Assembly (NCBI GenBank): GCA_008690995.1
Contig: VRMN01000010.1
Location: 620,001-684,000 of the forward strand
Source: Porphyridium purpureum
Taxonomy: Eukaryota; Rhodophyta; Bangiophyceae; Porphyridiales; Porphyridiaceae
DNA: 64,000 nucleotides
Reading direction: 5' to 3'
The notes beneath the pieces were generated by a model. It saw only the letters and a program-made list of their open reading frames with translations. It was not told where the DNA came from and searched no databases. Positions 29,975 through 40,055 of the stretch are shown piece after piece. A program made the translations under genes and the position numbers. The first letter of the stretch is position 1. Every line of letters starts with the position of its first letter.

Positions 29975-30473
29975 ATGTCGTCTCGCAGGAAAAAAACGAC
30001 ACCCGCTGGTGCGGCGGTGCTTCCTTCGCTCGCGCTTCTTCTGCACGCACTCAGGGGCGAGGTGATTGCACTTGAACTGGAGTCGGGCGCACTGGTGCGC
30101 GGCACGCTGGTCGAGTCGGACGCGGCAATGAAGTATGTTTGCTTTGTTCAGCTTTCCAAGCTGTTCTCCTTCCCAAGTCGCTCTACTCTGTCTTCGCACG
30201 TCGAACATGCTGGAAAGTTAGTGGAGACCACGTGAGGCTGAGAGGCCGAAAGACTGACCATGTCCGTGACTGAATCTCGACGTCTACTGCGGCAGTATTC
30301 TTGTGGAACGTGTGGAATTCAGAGACCCTCAAGGCGTTACCTCGCGTGCGGCCATGATGCAGATCCGCGCTAGGCAGGTCTACTTCTTTTCGCTTCCTAC
30401 CGATTGGGACGTGGATGCCGAACTCGCCTTGCAGGTTCGCCAACACGTGACAGGTGCCGCCGAAGGGCTGTAG
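29975..30473 (+). CDS. LSm/Sm-fold protein, LSm10-like, with one intron
   Basis: A small Sm-ring subunit that would help bind a U-rich snRNA site. The exons are 29975-30132 and 30296-30473, giving 111 residues. Exon 1 carries Sm motif 1 (ALLLHALRGEVIALELESG, GTLVESDAAM). Exon 2 continues as N-ILVERVEFRDPQG and carries Sm motif 2 (MMQIRARQVYFFSLP), where IRAR replaces the usual I-R-G. The splice restores the Asp-x-x-Met-Asn signature across the junction, which strongly supports it. Phase and the stop at 30471-30473 agree. Order and spacing resemble LSm10 and SmD1. The exact paralogue is uncertain. The start is the ATG opening a basic leader (MSSRRKK). Confidence 0.8.
30133..30295 (+). other. 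Spliceosomal intron in the LSm gene
   Basis: A 163-bp intron with donor GTATGT, acceptor GCGGCAG and plausible branch sequences (GACTGAC, GTGACTGA) about 25-45 nt upstream of the acceptor. Removing it joins AA to T to form the conserved Asn of Sm motif 1. It is one of very few introns I can place in this window. Confidence 0.8.
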
Positions 30474-30716
30474 ACTAAAACTGTGCGAAAGCTCAGGAAG
30501 AGTGTTTTACTTGTGGTTCTCTTCCACTGGTCACAATTCACAATCACAATGTCATTAAAACTTGACTTGGCCAACAGAGCGGCACCCTCACAGATCAGGC
30601 ACACGTTCATCGGTCACGTTCAGGGGAAGAGCCTGGATATCACTATTCCTTCTCGCAGTGGGGCCGGTGGTTTTCATCGCACTGGGAGAAAGAAAAACAG
30701 ACAAAAGCCTCAATGC

Positions 30717-33700
30717 TCACATGTAGCGGAAAACCTGCATGTCATCCCTTGTAAGAATGGGACCGCTGGTTTTTCCTCCAGCGACGAAAATACCGTTGCC
30801 AATTCGTCCGCATGCGACGCCGTGTCGGCCGTCTGGCATGTCAGAAAGCACAGTCCACGAGTTCGAGCCCGGGTCGTACGCTTCGACAGCGGCCGATGCG
30901 ATGTTGTTCGCAAACTCACCGCCGATCACGACTACGGAAGACTCCGACTCGACGACTCGGGCGCACCCGGTCCGCCGCGCCGTCGGCATGCTTGCTCGAG
31001 AACTCCACGCCGCGCCATTGAAGCTGAAAACGCTCGAAGCGTCTTCGCCGACCTGGCGGTTGCGTCCGCCAAACACCAAAATTTCGCCTCCCACGACCGC
31101 GCCCACAGCATTGTCACGCACTGCCGGCAGTGACGGTCCGGCGCGCCATGTCATCGTGTTCAAGTTGAGAATCTCCACCACATCAGTCGACGAGCCGCCA
31201 CCAGATGCCACGAGACCGCCAATGACCCAGATTTCATTCTGGAAGAGCACTACCACGGCACCTGCTCGTGCGGTGGGCAGGCTAGGAAGGCTTTCCCAAG
31301 TGTCAGAAACCGGATTGTAACGCGCGGCACCGTTGACCTGCCCAGAAAACGCAAGCGTGCTGCCCCCAATCACGTACACCAGGCCGCCCGCTTCGACCAC
31401 GCCCGGATTCTCGACCGCACCGTACGGGATCGGCGCAAGCTCGCCAATGGCGCTCCACTCGTTCTTCCACGCGTCGAATGCCAGAGTATTCGCAAAGACG
31501 CCATTGTCATTCTTGCCGCCAAACAAGTACAGCTTTGTACCGAGCGCCACACTGCCGGCGTCCACAAGCTCGAGCGGAAGCGCGGGCGTACCAACACCGG
31601 GCGCTTGCCAGCAACCAGGTCCGACGGGTGTAAATACCGTCAAACGACTTGCTCCAAACTCGGTCACGACAAGACGACCTAACGGATCCTCCGCGACAGC
31701 TAGCGGGTTGCTTAGCTTGACGCCTCCGGTGCCCGTGGTAGATCTATTCAACGTCTCGTCATTGACCACTTGACCGCTCACACGAATTAAGCGTCTCACT
31801 TGATCTCCTACTGAGTACCACACCGACAACAAATCCTTCCTGAGCTCGCCACAGAATGCGAAGCTTTCGTAAGTAAGAAGCCCATTGGCCGAGCGGCTCG
31901 ACCCGAGCGAGTATTCTGGCAAGCTATAGCTTGGTTCTGGAAGTGTTTGTGTCGGATAAATTGACGGCGCCGTCAAACTGTACGTGCCACCTTCCGAACG
32001 CAGCACTTCAAACGCGCCCGGGTTGGGAGGGTTGCCTGCAGCAAACACGCATTCGCCGCGTGACGGATTCGGATGACCATAGTACCGTCCTTGCTCCAGG
32101 ATGTACAGCAAGTCATCGCGAGCGCCAGGATTCAGGGCGTCGCGGTTTGCCTTCCCAGTAATCTGGCCCAAGCATTCGCCCTGTGCGTCACGAAGCGGTG
32201 GTGCGGTGCCTTCAACGCCGAGACCATTGTCCTGCGCATAAATAAGAAACGCACCCGCCGGAAATCCATCATCAGCCACAAACGTAAAGTCGTACACATT
32301 GCGAAGACCCGTCGCAAAAATGCTAACATCACAGTCAATGGAGGTAAATGCCACTCCCGTGGCGTCCATGATCACACCCAGCGGATCCTGCTCAGGTGTG
32401 CAGTCGAGGTCCAGCAAGCTTAAGTCCTGGTTCACATCGAGCACAAGGAGGGCCGCGCTGAGAGGCTGTTCTGGGCGTGGTCCAAACTCAGAGCCACCAT
32501 CGTTACTTGCGCCAGCGCCGGTATTTCCCCCGATGGCATGGTACAGGCGCCCATCTGGCCCAAAATGCAGTTGGTTGGGAGCATGGTTCGCGATGGCGCG
32601 CGGGAGACCCACGATCACGTCGTGCGAGCTCAGAACACTTCCGTCCAGACCGTTCAGCGTCATTCTGGACACTGTGCCCGAATTGGCGTCGCCATCACTG
32701 AAACTCGCATCCGAGTGGCTCATCCATAGTGTGATCAACTCCGGTGTGGATTGCGGATCGACTGTGATCCCAAGAGTCAACCGACCTTCCGACCCAACGG
32801 CGAAGGACGTGTACTCCGAAGCTTGGTACGTCTGTAGGACTATGCCCGCATTCACGTCGACCGCAAAAATCTGGCCCAAGGCCGATGCCACGTAAAGCAA
32901 ACCGTTCGGCGCAAAGACCAACGCAGAGCCAAAGCCGACGTCATTGATGCGACTTATGCTCCAATCGATGTCCGTAGGTCCCACGGGAGGCGGCGATGGC
33001 ACAGCCACGGCGTCCACGACAAATTGTCGCAGAACAAATTCCTCTCCATTTCCCTCCTCGGTCAACACACCCGTGTAACTGCGTGTTCCTACGAGAAAGT
33101 CAATGCCCGCAGCATCTTTCGAGAACCAGCTCGGCTCGACGTCCGAAAACACAATCAACTCTTCGAAAACCGCCGACGCCAGGTTCGCGGCGGCAAGCAC
33201 GGTCACCGAGTTCAGTTCTGGGGCCAGCTCCATTCGAAACGCGATCTGAGTCCCATCAAATCCCACAGGAAGTGGGAACGGCGTCACATTGGCCACATCG
33301 TTCTCTTCGAGTATGACTTGCACTTCAATGCCGGATCCCACACTCAATACGACACATACCATGATGTAGTCGCTGCCCGAAATGCCGAAAAAGTGACACA
33401 TCTTTTCGCCTGCTTGCGAGGGCGAGGCAGGAAGTTCAATCAGCGACGTCACAATCAGCTCTTGATCAGGGAGCGGCAAGCCTACAGCGAGTGCATTAAC
33501 AACGTTGTTGGTTGTGCCTTCCCACGAGCCCGGGCTGGCAGCGATGAGCAGACCGTCGCCGTTCGGCAGGACTGCAAGCAAATTTGGGTCGAACCACAAA
33601 TTCAGATCGACGCCAACAGTATTTGGGATGACGGCGGTGAACCCCGTCGGCGCGCCCGAGCCATCAGGAATCCCTGTCACAAAGCTCGGAAACATGTATG

Positions 33701-36005
33701 GTACAAATATTCGCACAGCACTGCACGAAAGCGAGGAGATTTGGCGGCCTTCAAATTGGCTCGGCGATGGCACGCAAGACGTGGCGCCATCGCCCAGCAC
33801 AATCGAAACGATCTTGGTGTTCACACCGCCAGATGCATCGAAGCGTAGTACGCCATTCTGTACGCTCACGACGGCACCAAAGCTAGCGAGTCGTTTACCC
33901 GCATTCAAAGTCGTGGCTGGGACAATGGCCAGTCCATTCGCATTCACCACGTGTGTACTATCAAAAAAGAGTGGATCACCCACTTGCACGCGCACGTCGT
34001 AAATTCCATCTTCAAGTAAAATATCAAAGACACCCGCCTGGCCAACCGCGGATTGCATCAGAACAAGTGTTTCGTCAACACCTCCCGAGCCTCGATTTCG
34101 CATATTTCCAGTAAAGTCAATCGGGAGCAGCGATGCTGCGTCGCGCCACCCAAACCACAACCCTGATGCATCCAGAGACCCGAATGGTTCACCCGTGTTC
34201 AAAACGAAACCACCCGCCGTGCTGCTCCCTGCTGGTCCGAATGTGATGCTGATCGGGAGCGATGTAGCAACCGTGTCAACCGTGAACACACGCACAGTCA
34301 CGGTCAGCGGCATAACGCTACCGTCGAGTGCAGACACAGTCAGGGTCGCATCCGAGACCGGTGTGTCCACTGGGACTGCGGACGAATTCACGCTGACGGT
34401 AAGAGAGCTCATGACGAGAGCGACCTCGACGCTGAGCCAGGTTGCAGAGACAGTCACCTCAAAGGCCGGTACAGGTATCGACGTGGTACTCAGAGACACA
34501 CTCATCACCTGTGGTGCAATAGTTCCACTCTTCACAAAGTCCAGAGTCGGTGGCGTGAGAACAAACTCCGGCGGCGCCTCCATAATCATAAAGGTAGCTT
34601 CATCCTCGACGCTCAAGCCCGACGCGAGCGAAATGATCGCTGTCACAACATGAATTCCAATTGACAGCGACGAAACGTCAAATGGATTTGCCACGGAAAC
34701 CAATCCGCCCTGAAAGTCCCAAGGCACTTTGCCTTCGACCTGTTTCTGCACACCATCCAAGAAGAACACCACGCCCGTCACCGCCGTGGCCGCGGGGTCC
34801 ACGTCCAGAAAAATATACAGCACCGCGCTCTCATAAAACGAAGATCCTTCGAGCAACAAAGAATCGCTGCGCGACGGCACCAGGCTGTACAAGAGCGAAT
34901 AGTCGTCCGCAGATGCCACACTGACCGGAATCACAATCTGAATGTGCGTGTTACTCACGGTCATCACCACAATCTGTCCAGTAAACGACACGGCCGCATT
35001 GAGCGTTACAATCAAATCGAGTGTGCCGCTCCCGCCGGCCGGAATGCTCCCGGCAAGTGGCGCAACAGACAGCGCAGCGCCTGGCACACCAACTAGTGAC
35101 ACAATAATCCCGGCTGCGTTGTCATCGGATGTGGTCAGCGAGATCGTCTGCGAGACGTTGATATCATCAAGCGAAAAGGCGAGAGAAACAGGCTCTGCAA
35201 GCAAAGAAGCCGCAACGTCACCAGCATTATCAACCACAAATGTCGACGAAACGATTAATTCGGCTCCGGAGATCAGAACAAGTTTGGCGTTGATCTGGTT
35301 GGGCCCGTCGGAGAGACTGGCGGTGTCGAATGGGATAGCAGCATTTGCCTGGCCACCCTCTAAATCAAATGGAGCAGAGTTCTCAGTTCGAAATGGCGGA
35401 CCATCCTCCAAAAGGGTGCCTTGATTGACAAAAAACTCGACTTTGTCCACAAGCGGCAGACTGGAAACGTCCCCAGTTGACACATCTTCAATAAAGACGT
35501 AAATCTCACCGAAAAGAGTCTGGTCATCAAGCGGCGCGCTCGGGCTGCGGCTCGGGAAAGTGCTAAATGCAATCACGTACTCCTCATTCGCACTGCTGCT
35601 AGTGACGTCAAAGTCAGCCTGAAAGTCGACAAACGAACCATTCGAGAATGATACTCGCGAAGACACGGTCGCCGGTCCGGGCAAAAAGAATGTAGGAATC
35701 GCCACGCTGTTTTTCCCGGTGCCTTCCAAGTCAAATGGTGCTTTCGCCTCTACCTTTACAGGTGCGCCTGAGATTGGGCCCAGCCAAAACTCGACCTGAC
35801 TGATGCCAACCGGCGAGATGTCTTCAAAGATATACACGGCCTGAGAGGCCGGTACTTCCGCCCCGTCAAGCGCCTGTGCGGCGGAACGGTTGGGCTGCTC
35901 GGACACGGATAAGACTGCCGCTCCTTGAGTCCATAGAAGCATCAGAAGAACCGACGCACAGCACAGCGTATGGATCTTACGACCCACTCCACACTTGAAG
36001 CTCAT
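30717..36005 (-). CDS. Large secreted malectin / beta-propeller / Kelch protein
   Basis: About 1,762 residues, probably extracellular or cell-wall associated and carbohydrate-binding. The start at 36005 is chosen because MSFKCGVGRKIH leads straight into a hydrophobic signal (LCCASVLLMLLWTQGAAVL). In order: three similar Ig-like beta-sandwich repeats, each with a (V/L)YIF(E/L)D...DLEG block (about residues 45-480) with BACON-like segments between; a malectin-like domain (about 590-750, ITFGPAGS...FDILLEDGIYDVRVQVGDP); a beta-sandwich stretch; a glucose/sorbosone-dehydrogenase-type propeller (about 1010-1440, with ATGLRNVYDF); and a Kelch propeller of about six repeats to the C-terminus (GG..W..L...R). 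No membrane anchor is visible. It is divergent from the SYLF cluster and about 1 kb from it. Confidence 0.72.
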   Translation of the reverse strand: MSFKCGVGRKIHTLCCASVLLMLLWTQGAAVLSVSEQPNRSAAQALDGAEVPASQAVYIFEDISPVGISQVEFWLGPISGAPVKVEAKAPFDLEGTGKNSVAIPTFFLPGPATVSSRVSFSNGSFVDFQADFDVTSSSANEEYVIAFSTFPSRSPSAPLDDQTLFGEIYVFIEDVSTGDVSSLPLVDKVEFFVNQGTLLEDGPPFRTENSAPFDLEGGQANAAIPFDTASLSDGPNQINAKLVLISGAELIVSSTFVVDNAGDVAASLLAEPVSLAFSLDDINVSQTISLTTSDDNAAGIIVSLVGVPGAALSVAPLAGSIPAGGSGTLDLIVTLNAAVSFTGQIVVMTVSNTHIQIVIPVSVASADDYSLLYSLVPSRSDSLLLEGSSFYESAVLYIFLDVDPAATAVTGVVFFLDGVQKQVEGKVPWDFQGGLVSVANPFDVSSLSIGIHVVTAIISLASGLSVEDEATFMIMEAPPEFVLTPPTLDFVKSGTIAPQVMSVSLSTTSIPVPAFEVTVSATWLSVEVALVMSSLTVSVNSSAVPVDTPVSDATLTVSALDGSVMPLTVTVRVFTVDTVATSLPISITFGPAGSSTAGGFVLNTGEPFGSLDASGLWFGWRDAASLLPIDFTGNMRNRGSGGVDETLVLMQSAVGQAGVFDILLEDGIYDVRVQVGDPLFFDSTHVVNANGLAIVPATTLNAGKRLASFGAVVSVQNGVLRFDASGGVNTKIVSIVLGDGATSCVPSPSQFEGRQISSLSCSAVRIFVPYMFPSFVTGIPDGSGAPTGFTAVIPNTVGVDLNLWFDPNLLAVLPNGDGLLIAASPGSWEGTTNNVVNALAVGLPLPDQELIVTSLIELPASPSQAGEKMCHFFGISGSDYIMVCVVLSVGSGIEVQVILEENDVANVTPFPLPVGFDGTQIAFRMELAPELNSVTVLAAANLASAVFEELIVFSDVEPSWFSKDAAGIDFLVGTRSYTGVLTEEGNGEEFVLRQFVVDAVAVPSPPPVGPTDIDWSISRINDVGFGSALVFAPNGLLYVASALGQIFAVDVNAGIVLQTYQASEYTSFAVGSEGRLTLGITVDPQSTPELITLWMSHSDASFSDGDANSGTVSRMTLNGLDGSVLSSHDVIVGLPRAIANHAPNQLHFGPDGRLYHAIGGNTGAGASNDGGSEFGPRPEQPLSAALLVLDVNQDLSLLDLDCTPEQDPLGVIMDATGVAFTSIDCDVSIFATGLRNVYDFTFVADDGFPAGAFLIYAQDNGLGVEGTAPPLRDAQGECLGQITGKANRDALNPGARDDLLYILEQGRYYGHPNPSRGECVFAAGNPPNPGAFEVLRSEGGTYSLTAPSIYPTQTLPEPSYSLPEYSLGSSRSANGLLTYESFAFCGELRKDLLSVWYSVGDQVRRLIRVSGQVVNDETLNRSTTGTGGVKLSNPLAVAEDPLGRLVVTEFGASRLTVFTPVGPGCWQAPGVGTPALPLELVDAGSVALGTKLYLFGGKNDNGVFANTLAFDAWKNEWSAIGELAPIPYGAVENPGVVEAGGLVYVIGGSTLAFSGQVNGAARYNPVSDTWESLPSLPTARAGAVVVLFQNEIWVIGGLVASGGGSSTDVVEILNLNTMTWRAGPSLPAVRDNAVGAVVGGEILVFGGRNRQVGEDASSVFSFNGAAWSSRASMPTARRTGCARVVESESSVVVIGGEFANNIASAAVEAYDPGSNSWTVLSDMPDGRHGVACGRIGNGIFVAGGKTSGPILTRDDMQVFRYM

Positions 36006-37027
36006 GCTGTCGAGCAAAGACCGACCACTCGCGCCGTCCTCCGCGGGCACGTACCACTCCTGTGCAGTCCAGTAGTCAGACGACTGTCCCAATACCTTCC
36101 ACAACCACGGCTCTCAATCCTGTGTGACGGCAAAACTCCGAACAAGACTGCCAGACCCTTACCTCGGCTATCCTCGGTTCACTGTGCATCGCGGTTGTCC
36201 GTACCTCGTTAAATATCCGCGAAGCCCAGACGAGCACAGCAAACCGTGCGCAAAACTTGCTTGAATCCGTTGCAGCTGCAAGCCGCACGGACCAAGCTAC
36301 AATCCGCTCGTGCGTCATGACGCTTGACTATTGAGCCCCAGCTGCTCATGCCAAGCGCGTGCCGTGTAATGCAAACTCGTCGCCGTGTCCATCATCACCC
36401 TACCAATTCGCGGACACGCAGACACGTGGACACGCTCACGTCACTCTGCGCGACATGATACCAGACAACGCCGACCCACACCGCTGCTGCCAAGCTTGTC
36501 ACACATCCAGCTTGCCAAAGCCACCTCCGTGCATCGCTCCTTCTTCCCTCTTTCGCACCGTGACGCGTGACTGCTTGCCCACCGCGCACTGTACTTCAAC
36601 TGTACATCCACGCGTGACTCTGCGGCACACATTAAAATAATAATTGTTATTTTAAGTTCCGGCGGCGCTTTTGTGTGAGAGGTGCTTACACTGCCGTTCA
36701 GCCGGCTTACATGAATGTCTGCTCTCGCTGCTGCCGCTGCTGGTGCTGCTGCTTTGGGTGGTGGTGATGATGGTGGTGGCTCCGAGAATGCGAGTGCTCG
36801 CGGCAAGAGAGCAGGGCTATAAAGCGCGCAACACGCGATGTGGCGGCAGCAACCGGAAGCCCCAAGGTCGTATGTCTGTGGCTTCGTGAACCAAAATTTC
36901 CAAAGCAAGGTAAGAGCAGCGCTTGCAGAATTCACACTGTCCATCCGAGCAGGCGTCATTTCAGAGTCTTGAAGATATCGTCTGAAAGAAGTGGCGGAGG
37001 AAAGGACAGGCTGTCTTGAGACTCAGT
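36006..37027. promoter_or_regulatory. Divergent promoter region of the secreted Kelch protein and SYLF1
   Basis: A 1-kb gap between divergent genes. It holds CACTGTAC and CTGTAC words (about 36589-36605), a perfect hairpin (36632-36655), a CTG/TGG triplet-rich run (about 36722-36778) and a TATA box (TATAAA at 36818-36823) about 205 bp before the SYLF1 start. A GTAAGA donor at about 36909 with an acceptor near 36966 could form a short leader intron. No protein gene was recognised here. Confidence 0.5.
36632..36655. repeat. AT-rich perfect hairpin
   Basis: Arms TTAAAATAA and TTATTTTAA are exact complements with a 6-nt loop. It lies in the divergent promoter upstream of SYLF1, and its role is unknown. 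Confidence 0.7.
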
Positions 37028-37726
37028 ATGGCGCTCGACGCAATGAAGAAGGAGCTGTCCCAGGGATACGTGGTCCTATCGCATGGTGTTCCGGCCGAGC
37101 ACGCAGGAGGCAAGGCCATGCCGGTAAAGGTGCCAGAGAAGCACTTTCGTGACTGCTATGGTGTGGTGATTTTTGTCGAGTACGAACTGGCGCTGGTCGT
37201 CGGTGCCGCATACGGGTACGGAGTGATCATCAAGAAGATTAACAAGGGCGCCCCAGACGAGAAGTGGTCGGCGCCGGTGCCCTTTACCATCACGGGCGCA
37301 CAGGTCGGGGCTTCCGCGGGCTACGCAAAGAGCGAGTTCATTCTTTTCTTGACGTCGGTGGAGCAGATGACCGCTTTTGAGAAATACGCTCAGCTAGACC
37401 TCACGGCAGAGGCCATTGGCACGGGAGACACAGAAGAGCAGCTTCGGGATGGAATGGCTGGGCGTCTGGACGTGAAGATTGGAGGCGCCGGGAAAGGGTC
37501 AGGCATTTTATACGGAAATTCGTCAGGCGCCATGGTCAGTGCTTCATTGGGCACCTCGGTCCTGATCCAGGACCACGAAAAGCTGAAGCGGGCGTATGGA
37601 AAAGATGCATCTGCGCAGAAGGTGTTGAACGGCGAATTAGGAATGGAAGCAGCATACGCAGACCCCATCATGGCGGCAGTGTACAACCAGACGGTCTACA
37701 AGAAGCAAGAAACGAAAGCGTCTTGA
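37028..37726 (+). CDS. SYLF-domain protein, paralogue 1
   Basis: A 232-residue protein that is essentially one SYLF (Ysc84/SH3YL1-type) domain, a lipid-binding module that in fungi and animals binds phosphoinositides and helps actin-linked membrane traffic. The ATG at 37028 (MALDAMKKELSQ) is chosen because it aligns with the starts of the neighbours. Visible blocks: PEKHFRDCYGVVIFVEYELALVV (the family's A-x-G-hydrophobic strand), SAPVPFTITGAQVGASAGYAKSEFILFL, and GNSSGAMVSASLGTSVLIQDHEK. There is no SH3 or other extra domain. It is the first of four tandem copies and has its own TATA box upstream. Confidence 0.85.
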   Translation: MALDAMKKELSQGYVVLSHGVPAEHAGGKAMPVKVPEKHFRDCYGVVIFVEYELALVVGAAYGYGVIIKKINKGAPDEKWSAPVPFTITGAQVGASAGYAKSEFILFLTSVEQMTAFEKYAQLDLTAEAIGTGDTEEQLRDGMAGRLDVKIGGAGKGSGILYGNSSGAMVSASLGTSVLIQDHEKLKRAYGKDASAQKVLNGELGMEAAYADPIMAAVYNQTVYKKQETKAS

Positions 37727-38099
37727 AGAGCTTTGCCCCACTTCATTTCGGATCCCTTAGTGCCAGCAGACTTTGTTATCTTCGCCTGACCTTTGCAGAT
37801 GGCGCAAAATCTCGGGTATCGTATTCACAGTAATCACTGGAAAAAAAAAAAAAAAATGTCCATGTTTACAACGTTTCCGTTAGGATCCGGAAAGATTCGT
37901 CTCCGTCGCTCTGTCTATCTCCAATCTTGCCGGAGCAAGGACTCTCACACGTGTGCAGACGCGGTCGCTGCACGACGGTTGCATACACCAGCTCGGACGA
38001 ACATATAGGCAGTTCACAACCGGGAAGGACGCGCGGGCCGTGTTGTAGGTTTGAATCTCTCAGTGGGGGACCTGGGACAGTTTGACAGTGCAAGTCAGG
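37727..38099. other. Spacer between SYLF1 and SYLF2
   Basis: A 373-bp gap with an A16 run at 37841-37856 and no coding signal. The right half is probably the promoter and leader of SYLF2. Confidence 0.5.
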
Positions 38100-38798
38100 A
38101 TGGGTTTCGAGGCGCTGAAGAAGGAAGTGTCGCAGGCGTATGTCGTGCTGTCGCATGGCGTTCCTGCCGAACACGTGGGCGGAAATGCGAAGCCGGTAAG
38201 GGTGCCAGAGAAGTACTTCCATGACTGCTACGGTGTGGTGATCTTCGTCGAGCATGAGCTGGCGCTCGTGGTCGGCGCTGCGTACGGGTCGGGACTGATT
38301 ATCAAGAAGATCAACAAGGGCACGCCACAGGAGTCGTGGTCTGCGCCAGTGCCCTTCACGATCACCGGCGCAAAGGTTGGAGCGTCCGCGGGCTACGCAA
38401 AGAGCGAGTTCATTCTTTTCTTGACGACACCGGAACAGATTGCAAGCTTTGAGAAGCACGCTCAACTCGACCTATTGGCGTCGGCAACAGGAACGGCCGA
38501 CTCTGATGAGCACATGACGGACGGTATGGCGGGGCGCCTTGAAGTGAAAATTGGCGGCGCTGGAGTTGGTCGTGGTGTCCTATTCGGTAACTCGACAGGC
38601 GCCATGGTTAGCGCGGCCGTCGGCACGTCCGTTCTTGTCCAAGACCACGAAAAGACAGAACGGGCGTACGGAAGAGGAGCAAAGCCTGACAAGGTTCTGA
38701 GTGGAGAGTTGGGTCTGGAAGTAGCATACGCCGATCCCATTATGGCCGCCGTGTACAATCAGATGGTTTACAAGAAAGACAGCACGCCATCGTCGTAG
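38100..38798 (+). CDS. SYLF-domain protein, paralogue 2
   Basis: A 232-residue single-domain SYLF protein with the start at MGFEALKKEVSQ. The blocks match those of paralogue 1 (PEKYFHDCYGVVIFVEHELALVV, SAPVPFTITGAKVGAS, GNSTGAMVSAAVGTSVLVQDHEK). The first 360 bp are almost identical to paralogue 3 (about six differences). From about 38456 onward the two diverge sharply, which suggests a conversion tract with a defined end. Role as for paralogue 1: phosphoinositide binding at membranes, by family. Confidence 0.85.
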   Translation: MGFEALKKEVSQAYVVLSHGVPAEHVGGNAKPVRVPEKYFHDCYGVVIFVEHELALVVGAAYGSGLIIKKINKGTPQESWSAPVPFTITGAKVGASAGYAKSEFILFLTTPEQIASFEKHAQLDLLASATGTADSDEHMTDGMAGRLEVKIGGAGVGRGVLFGNSTGAMVSAAVGTSVLVQDHEKTERAYGRGAKPDKVLSGELGLEVAYADPIMAAVYNQMVYKKDSTPSS

Positions 38799-40055
38799 AC
38801 AGGCAATGAGTGTGCCATTGTTTTGGAAAGGGCAAGGAAGATGCATCGTGCACTTCAACCACCCGATGCCTGAGTTTATGTAGTCTTCTCTTACACACAG
38901 GTTGAAATACGCACTGCACTTGGACTCTAGTGAAAATGAAAAAGGTAAAATTGCGCAGCTTGATGAGCCTCTTCACCCTTCTAGCAATTCAAAAGTTCCC
39001 ACCGCGTGCAACTCTTTGCATCCGCAAATCGCCACCACCAAGAGATGGAAGCTTGGGGTGCCGAAACACGAATTCCTCCGTTTGGTGAGGCGCCCAGCAG
39101 AATCCGTGCGCCTCTTGCGATTGGATCATCATGCCGGTGAGTCGTGCATTCACTGAGCAGGGAGCTAATCCAGCTCAATGTAGTAGTTTGGCGTGTGTGA
39201 ATCCACGGGAGCGCACCCGTGACGTCTGCGTCTTGTTACACCCCGTTGTGTGTCCATCTTGCGTGTACCGAATACCGAGCACTCGGTAGAAAGATCAGCA
39301 TTCCATCGTAAACTTCCCAAAGAGAGCGAGCAGGTCGAGGTTGTTTTACCGTTTTAGAACGGTTAGACATCAAGCTCGAACATGCAAAGTCGACCAGGAG
39401 CTACTTTGGTGCCCCTCCGTAAATGCAATGCGTGCGCACAGTTGGGAGTCCAACCCTTGTCACATAGCCACGTTCTTGCGTAATTCAGGGCTGTCCGGGA
39501 AAGAAAGAGCCTTCAGACCGGCGCTTCCTCGTGAGAACAAAAAATTCGCCCTGCTGCGTCTTTCCAAAACTACACGACCCTAAATAAACGCGACGAGATT
39601 CACGGCGGTGAAAGGAAGAGCGGGCAATTATGCCTAGTGCTGTGTCATGCTGAAGCTCTCTGTCGCTTGCTCTCTGACTCCTGTTTCCAAGCAATCCGTG
39701 TTCCTTTGCCTTCGGCGTGCCTCGGCATGTATTCACAGTTTGAGGAGCAGAAGGAGGAGCAGAAAGAGGTAGTCGGCAGAAACCGGTTTAGTCTCAAGCG
39801 TGTGCCCGTTTAACCGTTTACAGAGCTCGCTCGGAGGTGCACCGGTTTTCAGAGTCGGGTGGCACACGCGGCCCGTTTCGGTGTTGGTGGGCGGGGAGAT
39901 TCGATTCGTCGTGTGTTCACGCGCACGGATGAGCTCGCGACGACGCAGGTGGGCTTGACGCGACGCTCCGTTTCCGTCACCTGCGAGGTCGACTCTGTCC
40001 AGATCGCGGACAGGGGAAAGAGAGAGAGTTTTGTTCGTGGGCGCCGCGTGGAGAG
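38799..40055. other. Spacer between SYLF2 and SYLF3
   Basis: A 1.26-kb gap. No gene is recognisable on either strand. The right half (39775-39845) contains a cluster of AACCG/TTTAACCG words, which also occur in other upstream regions and in the copia LTR. The last 150 bp are probably the SYLF3 leader. Confidence 0.5.

Noticed and set aside
29402-30208. Minus-strand frame antisense to the LSm gene
   Set aside because: It has no domains. The LSm exons and zinc-ribbon gene explain the region.
36671-36889. Small frame with a hydrophobic Leu/Val run, resembling a short membrane protein
   Set aside because: The hydrophobic run is the CTG/GTG triplet repeat. The frame overlaps the SYLF1 TATA box and is more likely leader DNA.
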